Source: Falsibacillus pallidus
GTDB taxonomy: Bacteria; Bacillota; Bacilli; Bacillales; DSM-25281
Assembly (NCBI RefSeq): GCF_003350505.1
Contig: NZ_QQAY01000001.1
Span: 310,001-374,000, forward strand
DNA: 64,000 nucleotides
Direction of reading: 5' to 3'
The translations under genes and the position numbers were made by a program. How positions within the stretch are numbered: position 1 is the stretch's first letter; each line of letters opens with the position of its first letter. Positions 42,538 to 52,584 of the stretch are shown here, one piece after another. The notes under the pieces are model-generated. The model saw only the letters and a list, made by a program, of their open reading frames with translations, ran no database searches and was not told where the DNA came from.

Positions 42538-42645
42538 GCTAAACCGTTCAAGGTCAATAAAGCCGATGGAATACTCCATGTAATGACGACTTTATTTGGG
42601 TGATTAACCCAACGCTACTCCCCTTCGACTTTCGTCTGTGAGTCA
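42524..42645 (-). promoter_or_regulatory. yybP-ykoY manganese riboswitch
   Basis: The minus strand shows the conserved blocks AAGGGGAGTAGC, CATCGGCTTTATTGACCTTG, CGGTTTAGCGAGACCTTTGC. Mn2+ binding should relieve termination and raise terC expression. Confidence 0.95.
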
Positions 42646-42691
42646 TTCAATTAATATGATTATAAAAGATATAAATAAATATTTCAATCTT

Positions 42692-43156
42692 TCAATAAAC
42701 TTTTTTTCGAACAATTAGTGAACGAATCAGGAACCCGATTCCAAGCCCGGGAAGCAGTGCAAGTATAGGGAGGAAAACAGGTCCTGGGAATAGGTTAAAT
42801 AAGTAAACTCTTGGAGCATACATCAACCCCACTGTCACTAAATAAGCACCGAAAGCAAACGGAAGATAGGTAAACTGTTCTTTTTCTTTCAGTGATAGTT
42901 TATAGGCATCCCACATTGCAAACATATAAAGACATGGATAGAACATAAGCCACTGATAATCAACTATTTCAGCTGCTTGACCCGTTTCTCCCAAAAAACT
43001 GAGCATGATGGCTTTATTAAAATGACTCATCATATTAAATAAAATCTCAAGGGAAACGAATAGTATTCCTTTCACAAGTGATCCCGCAAGAAGCTGCGGA
43101 AAGCCCGGAAGTGCGATAGACCAAAGGATTGCCTCTAATTTATCAAGCTCTTTCAT
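42692..43156 (-). CDS. Polytopic membrane protein, 154 aa
   Basis: 154 residues, about four helices (LPGFPQLLAGSLVKGILFVS; WLMFYPCLYMFAMWDAYKL; two C-terminal helices). The WDAYKLS segment after a helix recalls TM2-like small membrane proteins. I do not recognise a function. Monocistronic. Confidence 0.75.
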   Translation of the reverse strand: MKELDKLEAILWSIALPGFPQLLAGSLVKGILFVSLEILFNMMSHFNKAIMLSFLGETGQAAEIVDYQWLMFYPCLYMFAMWDAYKLSLKEKEQFTYLPFAFGAYLVTVGLMYAPRVYLFNLFPGPVFLPILALLPGLGIGFLIRSLIVRKKVY

Positions 43157-43289
43157 ATATCAATCAGCCTTTATTCTTGGGATTTCGACAATGTTGCTGA
43201 CAGCAGCAGTTACATTCCCTCATACCAAGTCTTCCCCATTCACTTGTTAATTATCATAAATTCTTCCACTAAATTCGCATGGAGGTTAC

Positions 43290-44828
43290 TTACTTCTTTA
43301 AAAGCCTTGCGTATGCATCAACAAATTTTAAATAGTTCTTCCTTTTACCGAAGTAGCTTTTAAACAATTTAATAAACAATGGATATTTCCCTTCATATGG
43401 GAACCATTGAACTTCTGTCCTTCTTTTACCGGAATCCTCCAACACGGCTTTTTCGTGGCAGAATATCTGTATCCCCTGCTCTCCATGATATCTTCCAATT
43501 CCGCTTTCCTTCACCCCTCCAAAAGGTAGATGATGGTTCGCTACGGATGTGATGACATCATTGATGACAACGGCTCCGGATAATAATCTTCCTGCGGTCA
43601 TTCTGGCTTTCTCCATATCGCCGGACCAAACGCTTGCATTCAATCCGTAGCGGGTAGAGTTGGCAAGTTCGATGACTTCATCCATTGTTTCAAATGCCAT
43701 GATCGGGAGGACCGGCCCGAAACTTTCCTCTTTCATGATAGCCATGTCAGGAGAAACATTTGTGAGAATCATCAAAGGTAAAAATAAACTCTCGTCCCAT
43801 TCCTCTGGATGGACCCCTGTCTCAAGGATGGCACCTGCACTAAGAGCTTCAGTAATCTGTTCCCTGAGAATTTCCTTTTGCGAATGAGAAGTCATCGATC
43901 CCAGGTCATCATCAACAGATGCTCCATGTTTGATTCGTTCCGTCTCTTTTTTTATCATCTGCAAAAATTCCTGATAAACAGACTGCTCTACATATAGCCT
44001 TTCGGTACTCATACAAACCTGTCCGCTGTTCGTAAAAGCCCCCCAGACAGCCCCTTTTGCCGCTCTTTCTAAATTCGCATCTTTAAAGACGATCATAGGA
44101 TCCTTTCCACCAAGTTCCAGAGTTGAGGGAATGAGGTTTCTAGCTGCCGCCTCTCCGATTTTCTTTCCGGTATGGACGGATCCAGTGAAAAAAATGTAAT
44201 CAGCTCCAGCTGAAGTCAAGGCTTCTCCTACTTCCCTTCCGCCTTGCACGACCTGAACGATATGCAATGGGAAGCCTTTTCCGCGAAAAAGTTCTGCCAT
44301 TATTTCTCCCACGAGCGGCGTTACCTCCGACGGCTTCAGGATGACGGAATTCCCGCCTGCCAAGGCACTAAGAACAGGGACCATGGCTAAATTCAGCGGA
44401 TAATTCCACGGAGATATGATCAGGACAGTTCCTCTCGGCATCCACTCCACATAGGATTTTTTTCCGATCAGCAGCAATGGGGTTTTTACTTTTTTTCTTT
44501 TCAATCCTCTCTCAGCATACTTCTCCATATGCATGATTGCATCGATGGTCGGCATGATATCTGCTGTAATAGCTTCAGTCAATACTTTCCCCGTGCTTTT
44601 TGAAATGACTTCCGCTATTTCCTCCATACGGTCCACCATTTCTAAACGCAGTCTTCTAAAGGATTCCATCCTATCCTTAATAGACTTTGAAGCCCAATCT
44701 CTTTGTGCCTCCCTGCTTTGAACATAGATATCTTTTATTTCTTCCACCCGGGTCATTTTGACTTCTGTCATTTTTTCTCCTGTGGCGGGGTTTATGGCCG
44801 CTAACGTATCAGCAGTAGAAATCTGCAT
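43290..44828 (-). CDS. Aldehyde dehydrogenase
   Basis: 512 residues. NAD(P) site FTGSVHTGKKIG, general base in LELGGKDP, catalytic Cys in NSGQVCMS, C-terminal GRYHGEQGIQIFCHEKAV. A membrane-associated C-terminal extension (about 470-512, FIKLFKSYFGKRKNYLKFVD) resembles fatty-aldehyde dehydrogenases. It follows the acyl-reductase-like gene by 15 bases, suggesting lipid aldehyde metabolism. Substrate not determined. Confidence 0.92.
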   Translation of the reverse strand: MQISTADTLAAINPATGEKMTEVKMTRVEEIKDIYVQSREAQRDWASKSIKDRMESFRRLRLEMVDRMEEIAEVISKSTGKVLTEAITADIMPTIDAIMHMEKYAERGLKRKKVKTPLLLIGKKSYVEWMPRGTVLIISPWNYPLNLAMVPVLSALAGGNSVILKPSEVTPLVGEIMAELFRGKGFPLHIVQVVQGGREVGEALTSAGADYIFFTGSVHTGKKIGEAAARNLIPSTLELGGKDPMIVFKDANLERAAKGAVWGAFTNSGQVCMSTERLYVEQSVYQEFLQMIKKETERIKHGASVDDDLGSMTSHSQKEILREQITEALSAGAILETGVHPEEWDESLFLPLMILTNVSPDMAIMKEESFGPVLPIMAFETMDEVIELANSTRYGLNASVWSGDMEKARMTAGRLLSGAVVINDVITSVANHHLPFGGVKESGIGRYHGEQGIQIFCHEKAVLEDSGKRRTEVQWFPYEGKYPLFIKLFKSYFGKRKNYLKFVDAYARLLKK

Positions 44829-44843
44829 CCTATTCCCTGCCTC

Positions 44844-45938
44844 TCATTGAATCTTAATATGATAATTTTGATTGTCTTTATTCTTTTTATAAAATTGCAC
44901 CATGCTTGGCAGTCCATCTAAAAAGTCCGGGCACTTAATTCCTGTTCCTTCTAAATCCATTTTCGTTTGACTGCAGTCAAAATGCCCGTCCCATATGAAA
45001 TAATCCAAAGCCTCTTTTTCTACACCAAGCATGCGTCTTAAAGTTGGCTTCGATAAGAAATAAGCAATGACGTCCTTAGAGATGGCGCCTAAAGGCTTCT
45101 TTCCTACGAGCTGATTCATCATTTCGGCATAAATCGTGCTGACTTTATAAGGGGAGGGATCTGTAATATGGTACGTTTTATTTTCACCAATTGGATGATG
45201 TCCAAGGTACATAACTGCCTTGATTACATAATCGACAGGAACCAGGTTCACTTCTGCATCACTCCCTTTTATCGCAGGCAGGAATGGCAGATATCTAAGC
45301 CGATGGAGCATATTCATGATAAAATAAGGTCCATCGAATTTGACGGTCTCTCCTGTCTTGGAATCCCCTTTCACAATCCCTGGACGGATGATGGTGACTG
45401 GTACTTCCCCTTTTAATTGTTCAACAAGGATTTCTGCTTCAAATTTAGTCTCTTCATAATAATTATGAAACCCTTTCGGCCTAATGAGTTCATCCTCTTT
45501 CAAGATGCCCGTTCGATCTCCGGCAACATATGCAGTGCTAAAGTATACGTATCTCTTAAGACGTGTGCAGTTCTTAACAAATTCGTTTACATTTTGCGTG
45601 CCTTCCACGTTAACTTTTTGGGCAATATCCCTTGGTACGGCTAAATCGTATATGGCTGCCAGATGCCATATATAATCTATCCGCTCAACGAGATGGTCCC
45701 AATCCGAATCTTCCACACCGATTTTATTCTTTGTAATATCCCCGGGAACCAGATTCAATTGATCCTTATGAATGGATGTCTTCTCTGTGATCCTTGCAAT
45801 TTCAGATTCAGCTTTTTGTTTCATGGACGGTACGTATAGCAAATAAATGATTGCGTCTGGATTCTGTTCCAAAATGCCTTCAATTAATTTCCCGCTCAAA
45901 AAGCCTGGAAAACCTGTTATGAAATAATTCTCTCCCAT
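44844..45938 (-). CDS. Extended SDR, fatty acyl-CoA reductase-like (NAD-binding 4)
   Basis: 364 residues. The Rossmann motif TGFPGFLSG (8-16) and catalytic Tyr-Lys (NYYEETKFEAEILV) match the male-sterility/acyl-CoA reductase branch of extended SDRs. The first GTG in the frame abuts AAGGAA; ATG at 45938 is better spaced. Pairs with an aldehyde dehydrogenase downstream, so it may make or use long-chain aldehydes. Confidence 0.85.
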   Translation of the reverse strand: MGENYFITGFPGFLSGKLIEGILEQNPDAIIYLLYVPSMKQKAESEIARITEKTSIHKDQLNLVPGDITKNKIGVEDSDWDHLVERIDYIWHLAAIYDLAVPRDIAQKVNVEGTQNVNEFVKNCTRLKRYVYFSTAYVAGDRTGILKEDELIRPKGFHNYYEETKFEAEILVEQLKGEVPVTIIRPGIVKGDSKTGETVKFDGPYFIMNMLHRLRYLPFLPAIKGSDAEVNLVPVDYVIKAVMYLGHHPIGENKTYHITDPSPYKVSTIYAEMMNQLVGKKPLGAISKDVIAYFLSKPTLRRMLGVEKEALDYFIWDGHFDCSQTKMDLEGTGIKCPDFLDGLPSMVQFYKKNKDNQNYHIKIQ

Positions 45939-45999
45939 CAGGCACACTTCCTTTTTCCTATTTACTTTCTATACCCATTATAGTATGAAATTTCAGAAA

Positions 46000-46038
46000 A
46001 AAAAGAAAAAGTTAGCTGTATTGCATATACAGCTAACT
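46000..46038 (-). terminator. Terminator of the RND exporter gene
   Basis: GTTAGCTGTA (46011-46020) and TACAGCTAAC (46028-46037) with U-rich tail on the minus strand. It includes the exporter stop codon. Confidence 0.9.
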
Positions 46039-49000
46039 ATGTTTGTGTATTTTTCTTGTTGCTGGATCGAAATAGCTATAAATGACCGGAATGACAAATA
46101 GTGTAAGGAATGTTGAACTGACCAAACCTCCTATTACCGTAATGGCCATAGGCTGATTGATTTCCGTCCCTTCTCCAATACCCATTGCTAATGGAATCAA
46201 GCCTAATATAGTGGTTAAAGCTGTCATGAGGATCGGCCTGGTCCGATCTTTCACTGATTGAATGATGGCTTCAAGACTGTGAATTCCTTCTGACTTTCTT
46301 TGATTTATATACTCGACCAGTACAATGGCATTATTCACCACTATCCCTGCCAGAATGATAATTCCAATAATGGAAGAGACACTGATCGGGGTTTGAGTGG
46401 CATAGAGGGCTGCGCCTATTCCAATGACCATCAATGGGACACTGAACATTATGACAAAGGGATACTTAAATGATTCAAATTGGGCGGCCATGACCATATA
46501 AACCAATATGATCGCAAGCCCAATCGCCATCAGCATGTCATCGATTGAATCATTCAATAATTCACGATCCCCGCCGAATGAGATTTCCGTATCATCCGGA
46601 AGATTCAGCTTGGAGATTTCATCATCCACTTTATTAGAAATGGAGCTTAAGTTTTCACCCTCTTTATATTTCAGGGTAAATTGGACTGCTTTCTGTCCAT
46701 CGATTCTTTCTATCTTTACAGGCCCATTCCCGATTGAGAAATCAGCCAAATCCTTCAAGGCAATGAATTGACCATCCGGCTTGCGTATTTTCATCTCTTT
46801 TAAGTTCTCAAGGGTCCGGGTATCATTTGACTGAAACCGGACGAATACTCCTAGTACCTGATCCGAATCTTTCGAGAGAATTTGAGCTGCCTGGACACCT
46901 CTCGTTATTTCCGTGACGTTTTTTGCAATTTGGGCAGGTGCCATCCCTGCTTCCATTGCCTTTTCCCTGTTTATTTCTAATTGAACTTCCTTAACGATGT
47001 CCATTTGGTCTGTAGATAGTTCTGATACCCCATCGAGTCCCTTTAGACCTGTTGATATTTTTTGAACTGATTGTTCAAGTTCTCCTGCATCATGGTTTTG
47101 CACACTGAATGTCAATGTTTGAGGACTGCTTCCTGATGTGGTTTGAAGATTATATGTAAGCACTGCAGTTTCATCCACATTTGCGGCTGCCTTTTCAAGC
47201 TTCTTTTTATAGGAATCGACTAAATGGAAAATCGATTGGTCCCTCTCGGAGCTTGGTTTTAATTTAACATTGATTTCTGCTTCACTTGTATTGCCGGTCC
47301 CCCTGAACGTATCTTCTTGTGTAGATCCAATGAGGCTTGATACCACTTCAACATCTCTTTCTTTCATGAGCTCTTTTTCAATTGCAGAAACCACTTTTTG
47401 AGTACGATCCAGGGAGGCCCCGTTTTCCAGCTTTACCTTTAGAGTGAATGTCCCTTCATCGGTCGGCGGCAAAAATTCCATCCCAACTCTGCTGATCCCT
47501 AGAGAACCGATCACAAACAGAATGAGGGTTGCTGCTAATATGGTTTTTCGATGACTTAATGTCCATCGGATGGAACGATCGACCCTGGCCATCCATTTAC
47601 TTCTGCTTCTTCTTGCATCCCCTTTTTCCCTTTGGGGCTTAAGCCATCTGCTGGCCATCATGGGAATGACAGTAAGGGCTACAATCAATGAAGCAAAAAG
47701 GCTGAAAGATATCGTCAAAGCAAATTGGGTGAAAAGCTGTCCGATTAATCCTGTGATGAAAACCACCGGCAAAAATACCGCAACAGTTGTCAATGTAGAT
47801 GCCGTAATGGCGCCTCCCACCTCTCTTGCTCCATCAATCGCAGCCGTTTTCGGATCCTTTCCGAATGAAAGATGGCGATAGATATTCTCAATCACCACAA
47901 TCGCATTATCCACGAGCATCCCAATACCTAGGGCCAATGCTCCAAGCGTCATGATATTCAATGTGAAATGTGAAAAATACATCAATACAAATGTCACTAT
48001 GACTGAATAAGGAATAGCGATCCCTATAATGAGTGGACTTCGTATATTCCTTAAGAAGACAAATAGCACCAGCATAGAAAAAATACCACCGACAAGAAGG
48101 GAATTGGTGATGCTCCCTATGGCTTGTTGAATGTAATCTCCCTGGTCAAAAAGGATATCTGCTTTGATTCCTTTAAAATCGTTTTTCTTCAATTGTTGAG
48201 TTAAGTTTTCTTGAAACCTTTTCGATACTTCAGCGGTGTTGGCATCTGATTCCTGCAGGACGCTGAGAAGGATAGACGGAGATTGATTGGTCCGTGTAAT
48301 CATTTTTTCTTTTGGTTCAGCGATTCGGACATCCGCCACATCCGCTATTTTAACTTTTTCTCCTGTCAATGGGCTGATGGTCAAAACCAGTCCCTTGATT
48401 TCCTCTTGATCATGAAGGGAACTGATCACCCTTGTCGTCAGTTCTTTCCCTTGAGCCTCCACCGTATCTCCCGGCATGGAGATATTATTGGATCGAATAA
48501 CATTCACAATATCAGACTGACTAAGTTTGTATTGCTGCAGTTTATCCTGATCAATGACCACATTGATCTGCTCAATGAGCTGCCCTGATAGACTTACATT
48601 TGCCACCCCATCCATACGGGAAAGTTCTTCTTTCAGTTTTTCCGCTAAGCGCTTTAATTTTTTCCCATCCTTCTCTCCGCTTAAAGACAATTGGATGATA
48701 GGGAATTGCGAAGGGTCAAATTTCAAAAAAGATGGTTGATTGGCTTCATCCGGCAGCGGTATACCATTAATTCTTTGGAGGATTTCATTCTCAACCTTAT
48801 CTATGGAAGTGCTCCATGAAAATTCCAATATAATCAGATTCGTTCCTTCTTGTGAAGTGGATTGGACTTTCTTGATGCCCGGGAGAGTGGATAGACTTTG
48901 CTCCAGTGGCTTTGAAACCTTTTCCACCACTTCTTTAGGGCTTGCACCGGGATAAGTCGTCACCACAACACCGACAGGAGGATTGATATCCGGAATAAGC

Positions 49001-49104
49001 TTTAATGGAATTTTCAACAGGGATACTGTACCCAGTAAAAGGATTAAAATTATGGTTACGGTAGTAAATACAGGTCTTTTTATTGAAAAATCGCTTATTT
49101 TCAA
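46033..49104 (-). CDS. swrC: RND-family exporter, SwrC/AcrB type
   Basis: 1023 residues. Twelve helices in the RND layout, two large porter loops, and the repeated TM4 motif GIGMLVDNAIVVIENI with acidic proton-relay residues; the second half has GIVVNNAIVLVEYI. SwrC in B. subtilis exports surfactin and other amphiphiles; that substrate is not proven here. TTG at 49104 follows AAGGG by 8 bases and gives MKISDFSIKRPVF, the normal family start. Alone; no membrane-fusion partner nearby. Confidence 0.9.
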   Translation of the reverse strand: MKISDFSIKRPVFTTVTIILILLLGTVSLLKIPLKLIPDINPPVGVVVTTYPGASPKEVVEKVSKPLEQSLSTLPGIKKVQSTSQEGTNLIILEFSWSTSIDKVENEILQRINGIPLPDEANQPSFLKFDPSQFPIIQLSLSGEKDGKKLKRLAEKLKEELSRMDGVANVSLSGQLIEQINVVIDQDKLQQYKLSQSDIVNVIRSNNISMPGDTVEAQGKELTTRVISSLHDQEEIKGLVLTISPLTGEKVKIADVADVRIAEPKEKMITRTNQSPSILLSVLQESDANTAEVSKRFQENLTQQLKKNDFKGIKADILFDQGDYIQQAIGSITNSLLVGGIFSMLVLFVFLRNIRSPLIIGIAIPYSVIVTFVLMYFSHFTLNIMTLGALALGIGMLVDNAIVVIENIYRHLSFGKDPKTAAIDGAREVGGAITASTLTTVAVFLPVVFITGLIGQLFTQFALTISFSLFASLIVALTVIPMMASRWLKPQREKGDARRSRSKWMARVDRSIRWTLSHRKTILAATLILFVIGSLGISRVGMEFLPPTDEGTFTLKVKLENGASLDRTQKVVSAIEKELMKERDVEVVSSLIGSTQEDTFRGTGNTSEAEINVKLKPSSERDQSIFHLVDSYKKKLEKAAANVDETAVLTYNLQTTSGSSPQTLTFSVQNHDAGELEQSVQKISTGLKGLDGVSELSTDQMDIVKEVQLEINREKAMEAGMAPAQIAKNVTEITRGVQAAQILSKDSDQVLGVFVRFQSNDTRTLENLKEMKIRKPDGQFIALKDLADFSIGNGPVKIERIDGQKAVQFTLKYKEGENLSSISNKVDDEISKLNLPDDTEISFGGDRELLNDSIDDMLMAIGLAIILVYMVMAAQFESFKYPFVIMFSVPLMVIGIGAALYATQTPISVSSIIGIIILAGIVVNNAIVLVEYINQRKSEGIHSLEAIIQSVKDRTRPILMTALTTILGLIPLAMGIGEGTEINQPMAITVIGGLVSSTFLTLFVIPVIYSYFDPATRKIHKHS

Positions 49105-49177
49105 AGTTCCATCCCTTTTCTAATGTTGTGATTAAAAACTTTTCGATTCCTTGGCGTTTGGAAAAATATTCTCATTC

Positions 49178-49206
49178 ACTATAATGCATTGCACTTTATC
49201 ATTCAA
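49178..49206 (-). promoter_or_regulatory. Promoter of the RND exporter gene
   Basis: On the minus strand TTGAAT (49201-49206), 17 bases, TATAGT (49178-49183). Confidence 0.75.
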
Positions 49207-49286
49207 CTTATGGATGTGCCATTTTCTTATAAATTTGGATGATTAGGCAATGCTATGATTAATCATTTCTTTCAGAGGAGCTGCAC

Positions 49287-50156
49287 ATGCAAAACTGGCT
49301 ATGGTTCTTGTTGCTGACAATCTTGAGTCTTAGTTTATTCTTTTATAATTACCATAAAATTAAGAGCCCCCGTGTCCTCCTTTTTTGGCTGTTCATTTCT
49401 GGATTAAGCTATTTATTGGAACTCATTATTTTTGTTGTATTCGACAGCTACTCTTATCACCCTCATGTTTTTGCAGATTCCTTTAATGACAGTGTATTAG
49501 GGGCGATCACTTCTCAGGCATTTTCCGTTCCTATTGCTCTGACATTCATTTCGAGCAGTGATTTTAAACTAAGATGGAAAGCGGTCTTTGTTGCTGCTTT
49601 TTTTCTCATCGAGCAATTTTTCCTCTATTTAGGGGTTTATCAGCATTTTTGGTGGCGTACGTGGTATACAGCCATCATCTTAACGATCGCCATCCCATTA
49701 GGGCGGATGTGGTATATATCCCTTGAAAAGGCTAAGAGCCCCAGGGTTTACTTCATCACCTTGTTTTTTGTGATATACGCCATCCTTGCTTCTCTGGTCT
49801 GGGTGTTGTCCTCCATATTGAATTTATTGACTATGCATCCCGGTTGGTTTGAAGAGGCATCACGGGACAATGTGCTGGGCTTCAGCATTTATTTATGGAT
49901 TGCAGCGGCATTCTATACTTGTGTCATTTTTTATCAATATGGAAATATCGTCCTGATAGTCGCAGCAGCCTTGTTCCTGTTCTTTATGGAACAGGCAATG
50001 GCTTCAACGGGGCTTCTAATCTTCCATCCACATTGGCTGATATACTTAACCCCTTTCGTTCATGTCATTAATATGCGTCTCATGGGGGATATCTATAAAA
50101 AACACTTCCCCTCATTCGCTTTTTGGCATTTCAAAAATTCTTCTATATATAAATAA
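49287..50156 (+). CDS. Polytopic membrane protein, 289 aa
   Basis: 289 residues with about eight hydrophobic helices (WFLLLTILSLSLFFYNY; FWLFISGLSYLLELIIFVV; and others). The only soluble parts are short loops. No recognised motif. An AGAGGAG ribosome site precedes the ATG. It is divergent from the RND exporter and ends in a perfect bidirectional terminator. Confidence 0.8.
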   Translation: MQNWLWFLLLTILSLSLFFYNYHKIKSPRVLLFWLFISGLSYLLELIIFVVFDSYSYHPHVFADSFNDSVLGAITSQAFSVPIALTFISSSDFKLRWKAVFVAAFFLIEQFFLYLGVYQHFWWRTWYTAIILTIAIPLGRMWYISLEKAKSPRVYFITLFFVIYAILASLVWVLSSILNLLTMHPGWFEEASRDNVLGFSIYLWIAAAFYTCVIFYQYGNIVLIVAAALFLFFMEQAMASTGLLIFHPHWLIYLTPFVHVINMRLMGDIYKKHFPSFAFWHFKNSSIYK

Positions 50157-50180
50157 AAGAGAGGCTGCAGCCTCTCTTTT
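50155..50180. terminator. Bidirectional terminator between the 289-aa gene and prfC
   Basis: A perfect 26-bp palindrome AAAAGAGAGGCT/AGCCTCTCTTTT with central GC. Confidence 0.95.
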
Positions 50181-50185
50181 ATTTA

Positions 50186-51766
50186 TTATTCAGTTGTTTC
50201 CATCGGATTGATGAGTTTAACATCAGGATTCTTATCCTGGAACCATCTGAGTGCAAAATCATTTTCAAATAGGAATAATTTCCTGTCAAAACGATCTTTG
50301 ACCAACAGACTCCTTGAACTTGAAAGGGATTCATTGATTTGCTCGTCTTCAATCCATCGAGCAACCTTTGACCCCATAGATTCCATATTGACTTCTGCAT
50401 TATATTCATTTTTCAGCCTGTGCTCAAAAACTTCAAATTGCAAATGGCCGACAGCCCCTAGGATATAATCTTCTGTATGGAGTGTTTTATATAATTGGAT
50501 GGCCCCTTCTTGTACCAGCTGGTGGATCCCCTTATGGAACTGCTTTTGTTTCATGACGTTTTTCGCCGTAACCTTAACGAACAATTCAGGTGTAAATTGA
50601 GGCAGTTTTTCAAACTGAATCGGTTTCTTTCCTGATGTGATTGTATCGCCGATCTGATAGATTCCTGAATCATAAAGCCCGAGAATATCCCCACTCACTG
50701 CTTCATTGACCGTACTCCGGTCATCAGCAAGGAATTGAGTTGACTGGGACAGCTTCATCGATTTTCCTGTTCTTGATAAAGTCACATTCATACCACGCTC
50801 AAACTGTCCGGAACAGATTCTTACAAAAGCAATCCTGTCACGGTGAGCAGGATTCATATTGGCCTGTATCTTGAAGACAAATCCTGAGAAGTCCTCGGCA
50901 TCCGGTTGAATTTCACCTTCATTGGACATCCTTGGCTGCGGTGATGGAGCGAATTTTAAGTACGTCTCCAAAAATGTCTGTACGCCAAAGTTAGTCAAGG
51001 CACTCCCAAAAAATACTGGCGTCAACGCCCCATTGGCAATCTTTTCTTCAGAGAAATCATTCCCGGCTTCATTCAATAGAAGTACTTCCTCTAATGCCTG
51101 CTCATAGATGGAGGATTGCTTCATGGAATTCTCCACTGCCAATTCCCCGTCTTCATTAAGTGGAAGGAAACGCTGATCTTCATCTGTCCTGAATTGTTCG
51201 ATGCGGTTATAGAAGCGGTCATAGATGCCGAGGAATTCTTTCCCCATTCCGATCGGCCAGTTCATTGGATAGGATTCGATTCCCAATACTTCCTCTAGTT
51301 CTGAGAGGAGTTCAAGCGGCATTTTCCCCTGTCTATCCATTTTATTGATGAAAGTGAAAATCGGGATTCCGCGCATCCGGCAGACTTTAAATAATTTGAT
51401 GGTCTGATCCTCTATACCCTTAGCGGAATCGATGATCATGACAGCAGAATCCACCGCCATCAGTGTGCGATACGTATCTTCACTGAAGTCCTGATGTCCA
51501 GGGGTATCAAGGATGTTCACTCGATACCCATCGTATTCAAATTGCATGACAGAGGAAGTGACCGAGATGCCCCTTTGCTTTTCAATTTCCATCCAGTCGG
51601 AAGTTGCAAATTTTCCGGTTTTCTTCCCTTTAACGGTACCTGCTGCCCTGATGGCGCCTCCGAATAATAGGAGCTGCTCTGTAAGTGTTGTTTTCCCGGC
51701 ATCCGGGTGGGAGATAATAGCGAATGTCTTTCTTGAGTCTACTTCTTCTTTAAAGTTTTTTTTCAT
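50186..51766 (-). CDS. prfC: Peptide chain release factor 3
   Basis: 526-residue translational GTPase that recycles RF1/RF2. G1 [10 protein letters not shown]3 DTPGHQDF, G4 NKMDRQG. An AAAGGA ribosome site is 7 bases from the ATG. A small YueH-like gene lies 42 bases upstream and may be co-transcribed. Confidence 0.96.
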   Translation of the reverse strand: MKKNFKEEVDSRKTFAIISHPDAGKTTLTEQLLLFGGAIRAAGTVKGKKTGKFATSDWMEIEKQRGISVTSSVMQFEYDGYRVNILDTPGHQDFSEDTYRTLMAVDSAVMIIDSAKGIEDQTIKLFKVCRMRGIPIFTFINKMDRQGKMPLELLSELEEVLGIESYPMNWPIGMGKEFLGIYDRFYNRIEQFRTDEDQRFLPLNEDGELAVENSMKQSSIYEQALEEVLLLNEAGNDFSEEKIANGALTPVFFGSALTNFGVQTFLETYLKFAPSPQPRMSNEGEIQPDAEDFSGFVFKIQANMNPAHRDRIAFVRICSGQFERGMNVTLSRTGKSMKLSQSTQFLADDRSTVNEAVSGDILGLYDSGIYQIGDTITSGKKPIQFEKLPQFTPELFVKVTAKNVMKQKQFHKGIHQLVQEGAIQLYKTLHTEDYILGAVGHLQFEVFEHRLKNEYNAEVNMESMGSKVARWIEDEQINESLSSSRSLLVKDRFDRKLFLFENDFALRWFQDKNPDVKLINPMETTE

Positions 51767-51808
51767 TGATGTATTCCTTTCTAATCCATATGGAATCTTT
51801 AGTGGAGC

Positions 51809-52048
51809 CTACATTTCACGCGTCCAATTATATATTCTTAATGAAAGTGATTCAGCTTCAGCTCCGTCCAATTTGGATGTCAATCCTTTTTGCATCTTTT
51901 TCAAAAGCTCAGCCTTTTCTTCTTCATATGTAAAAAACACGGACCATTCGAGATCAGGAATGGCTGTCATGAAGGATTCTTCCTTTTTATTTTCATATAT
52001 ATATACTTTTGATTCGCGATCTTCAATGTTTGTCTTTCTTATCTTCAT
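51809..52048 (-). CDS. YueH-like small protein, 79 aa
   Basis: 79 residues, charged, no signal or membrane segment (MKIRKTNIEDRESKVYIYEN, then KKEESFMTAIPDLEWS). Resembles the YueH family of Bacillus, function unknown. AAAGGAG precedes the ATG. Confidence 0.6.
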   Translation of the reverse strand: MKIRKTNIEDRESKVYIYENKKEESFMTAIPDLEWSVFFTYEEEKAELLKKMQKGLTSKLDGAEAESLSLRIYNWTREM

Positions 52049-52138
52049 CTTATTTACTCCTTTTCAAACACAGAATACGGAAGTTCCATACCCGTTTTCC
52101 ATCATACCAAATCTCGTATGGATTTGGACAGTCATCAA

Positions 52139-52174
52139 ACAAAAAAGCTTCTTACCAATCAGCAGGAAGCTTTT
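52139..52174 (-). terminator. Terminator of the coiled-coil/JAMM operon
   Basis: AAGCTTC (52145-52151) and GAAGCTT (52166-52172) with a run of six U on the minus strand (52139-52146). Confidence 0.7.
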
Positions 52175-52565
52175 AATCCATGATAATATAGGGTATTTCA
52201 AAATAACGGCTTCCGGCAATCTGAAAAATCTTCAGCTGCGGTTTATCTTTTAATGAAAGAATCGCCATTTTCACACTCTGATCAGGATGAAAATGGATGT
52301 CTGCCTGTGATGGGACTGGATTCGAAGTAGGATGGCTGTGATATATTGCAATTAAATCATGGCCGATTTCATTTAAACGAAAGAAAGCCGCCTGCACATT
52401 TTCTTCTTTCACAAAGAATTGTCTGTTGGATCCTGCTTCATTTTTCAATGGGATGACGGATAAAATATCACCTCCATTCCCACCCAATAATCCGCATGAC
52501 TCTCTTGGCAAATCTTTTTCAGCATACCTCACAAGGTGATTGAATAGTTCAATGGACATTTTCAT
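52173..52565 (-). CDS. JAMM/MPN+ metalloprotease-like protein (Mov34 family)
   Basis: 130 residues. The JAMM set is complete: Glu22, His76, His78 in HSHP, Ser86 and Asp89 (motif E...HxHPx..S..D). Bacterial JAMM proteins of this size are isopeptidase-like and can cut a small C-terminal peptide or modifier, but no ThiS/ubiquitin-like partner is encoded here. It follows the coiled-coil gene by 19 bases with no strong ribosome site, implying coupling. Confidence 0.88.
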   Translation of the reverse strand: MKMSIELFNHLVRYAEKDLPRESCGLLGGNGGDILSVIPLKNEAGSNRQFFVKEENVQAAFFRLNEIGHDLIAIYHSHPTSNPVPSQADIHFHPDQSVKMAILSLKDKPQLKIFQIAGSRYFEIPYIIMD

Positions 52566-52584
52566 GATGGATTATTCAGCCGTT

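Noticed and set aside
46033-49104. Heavy-metal RND (CusA) call
   Set aside because: The sequence is of the SwrC/AcrB-like Firmicute type; I see no metal-binding Met/Glu set in the helices.
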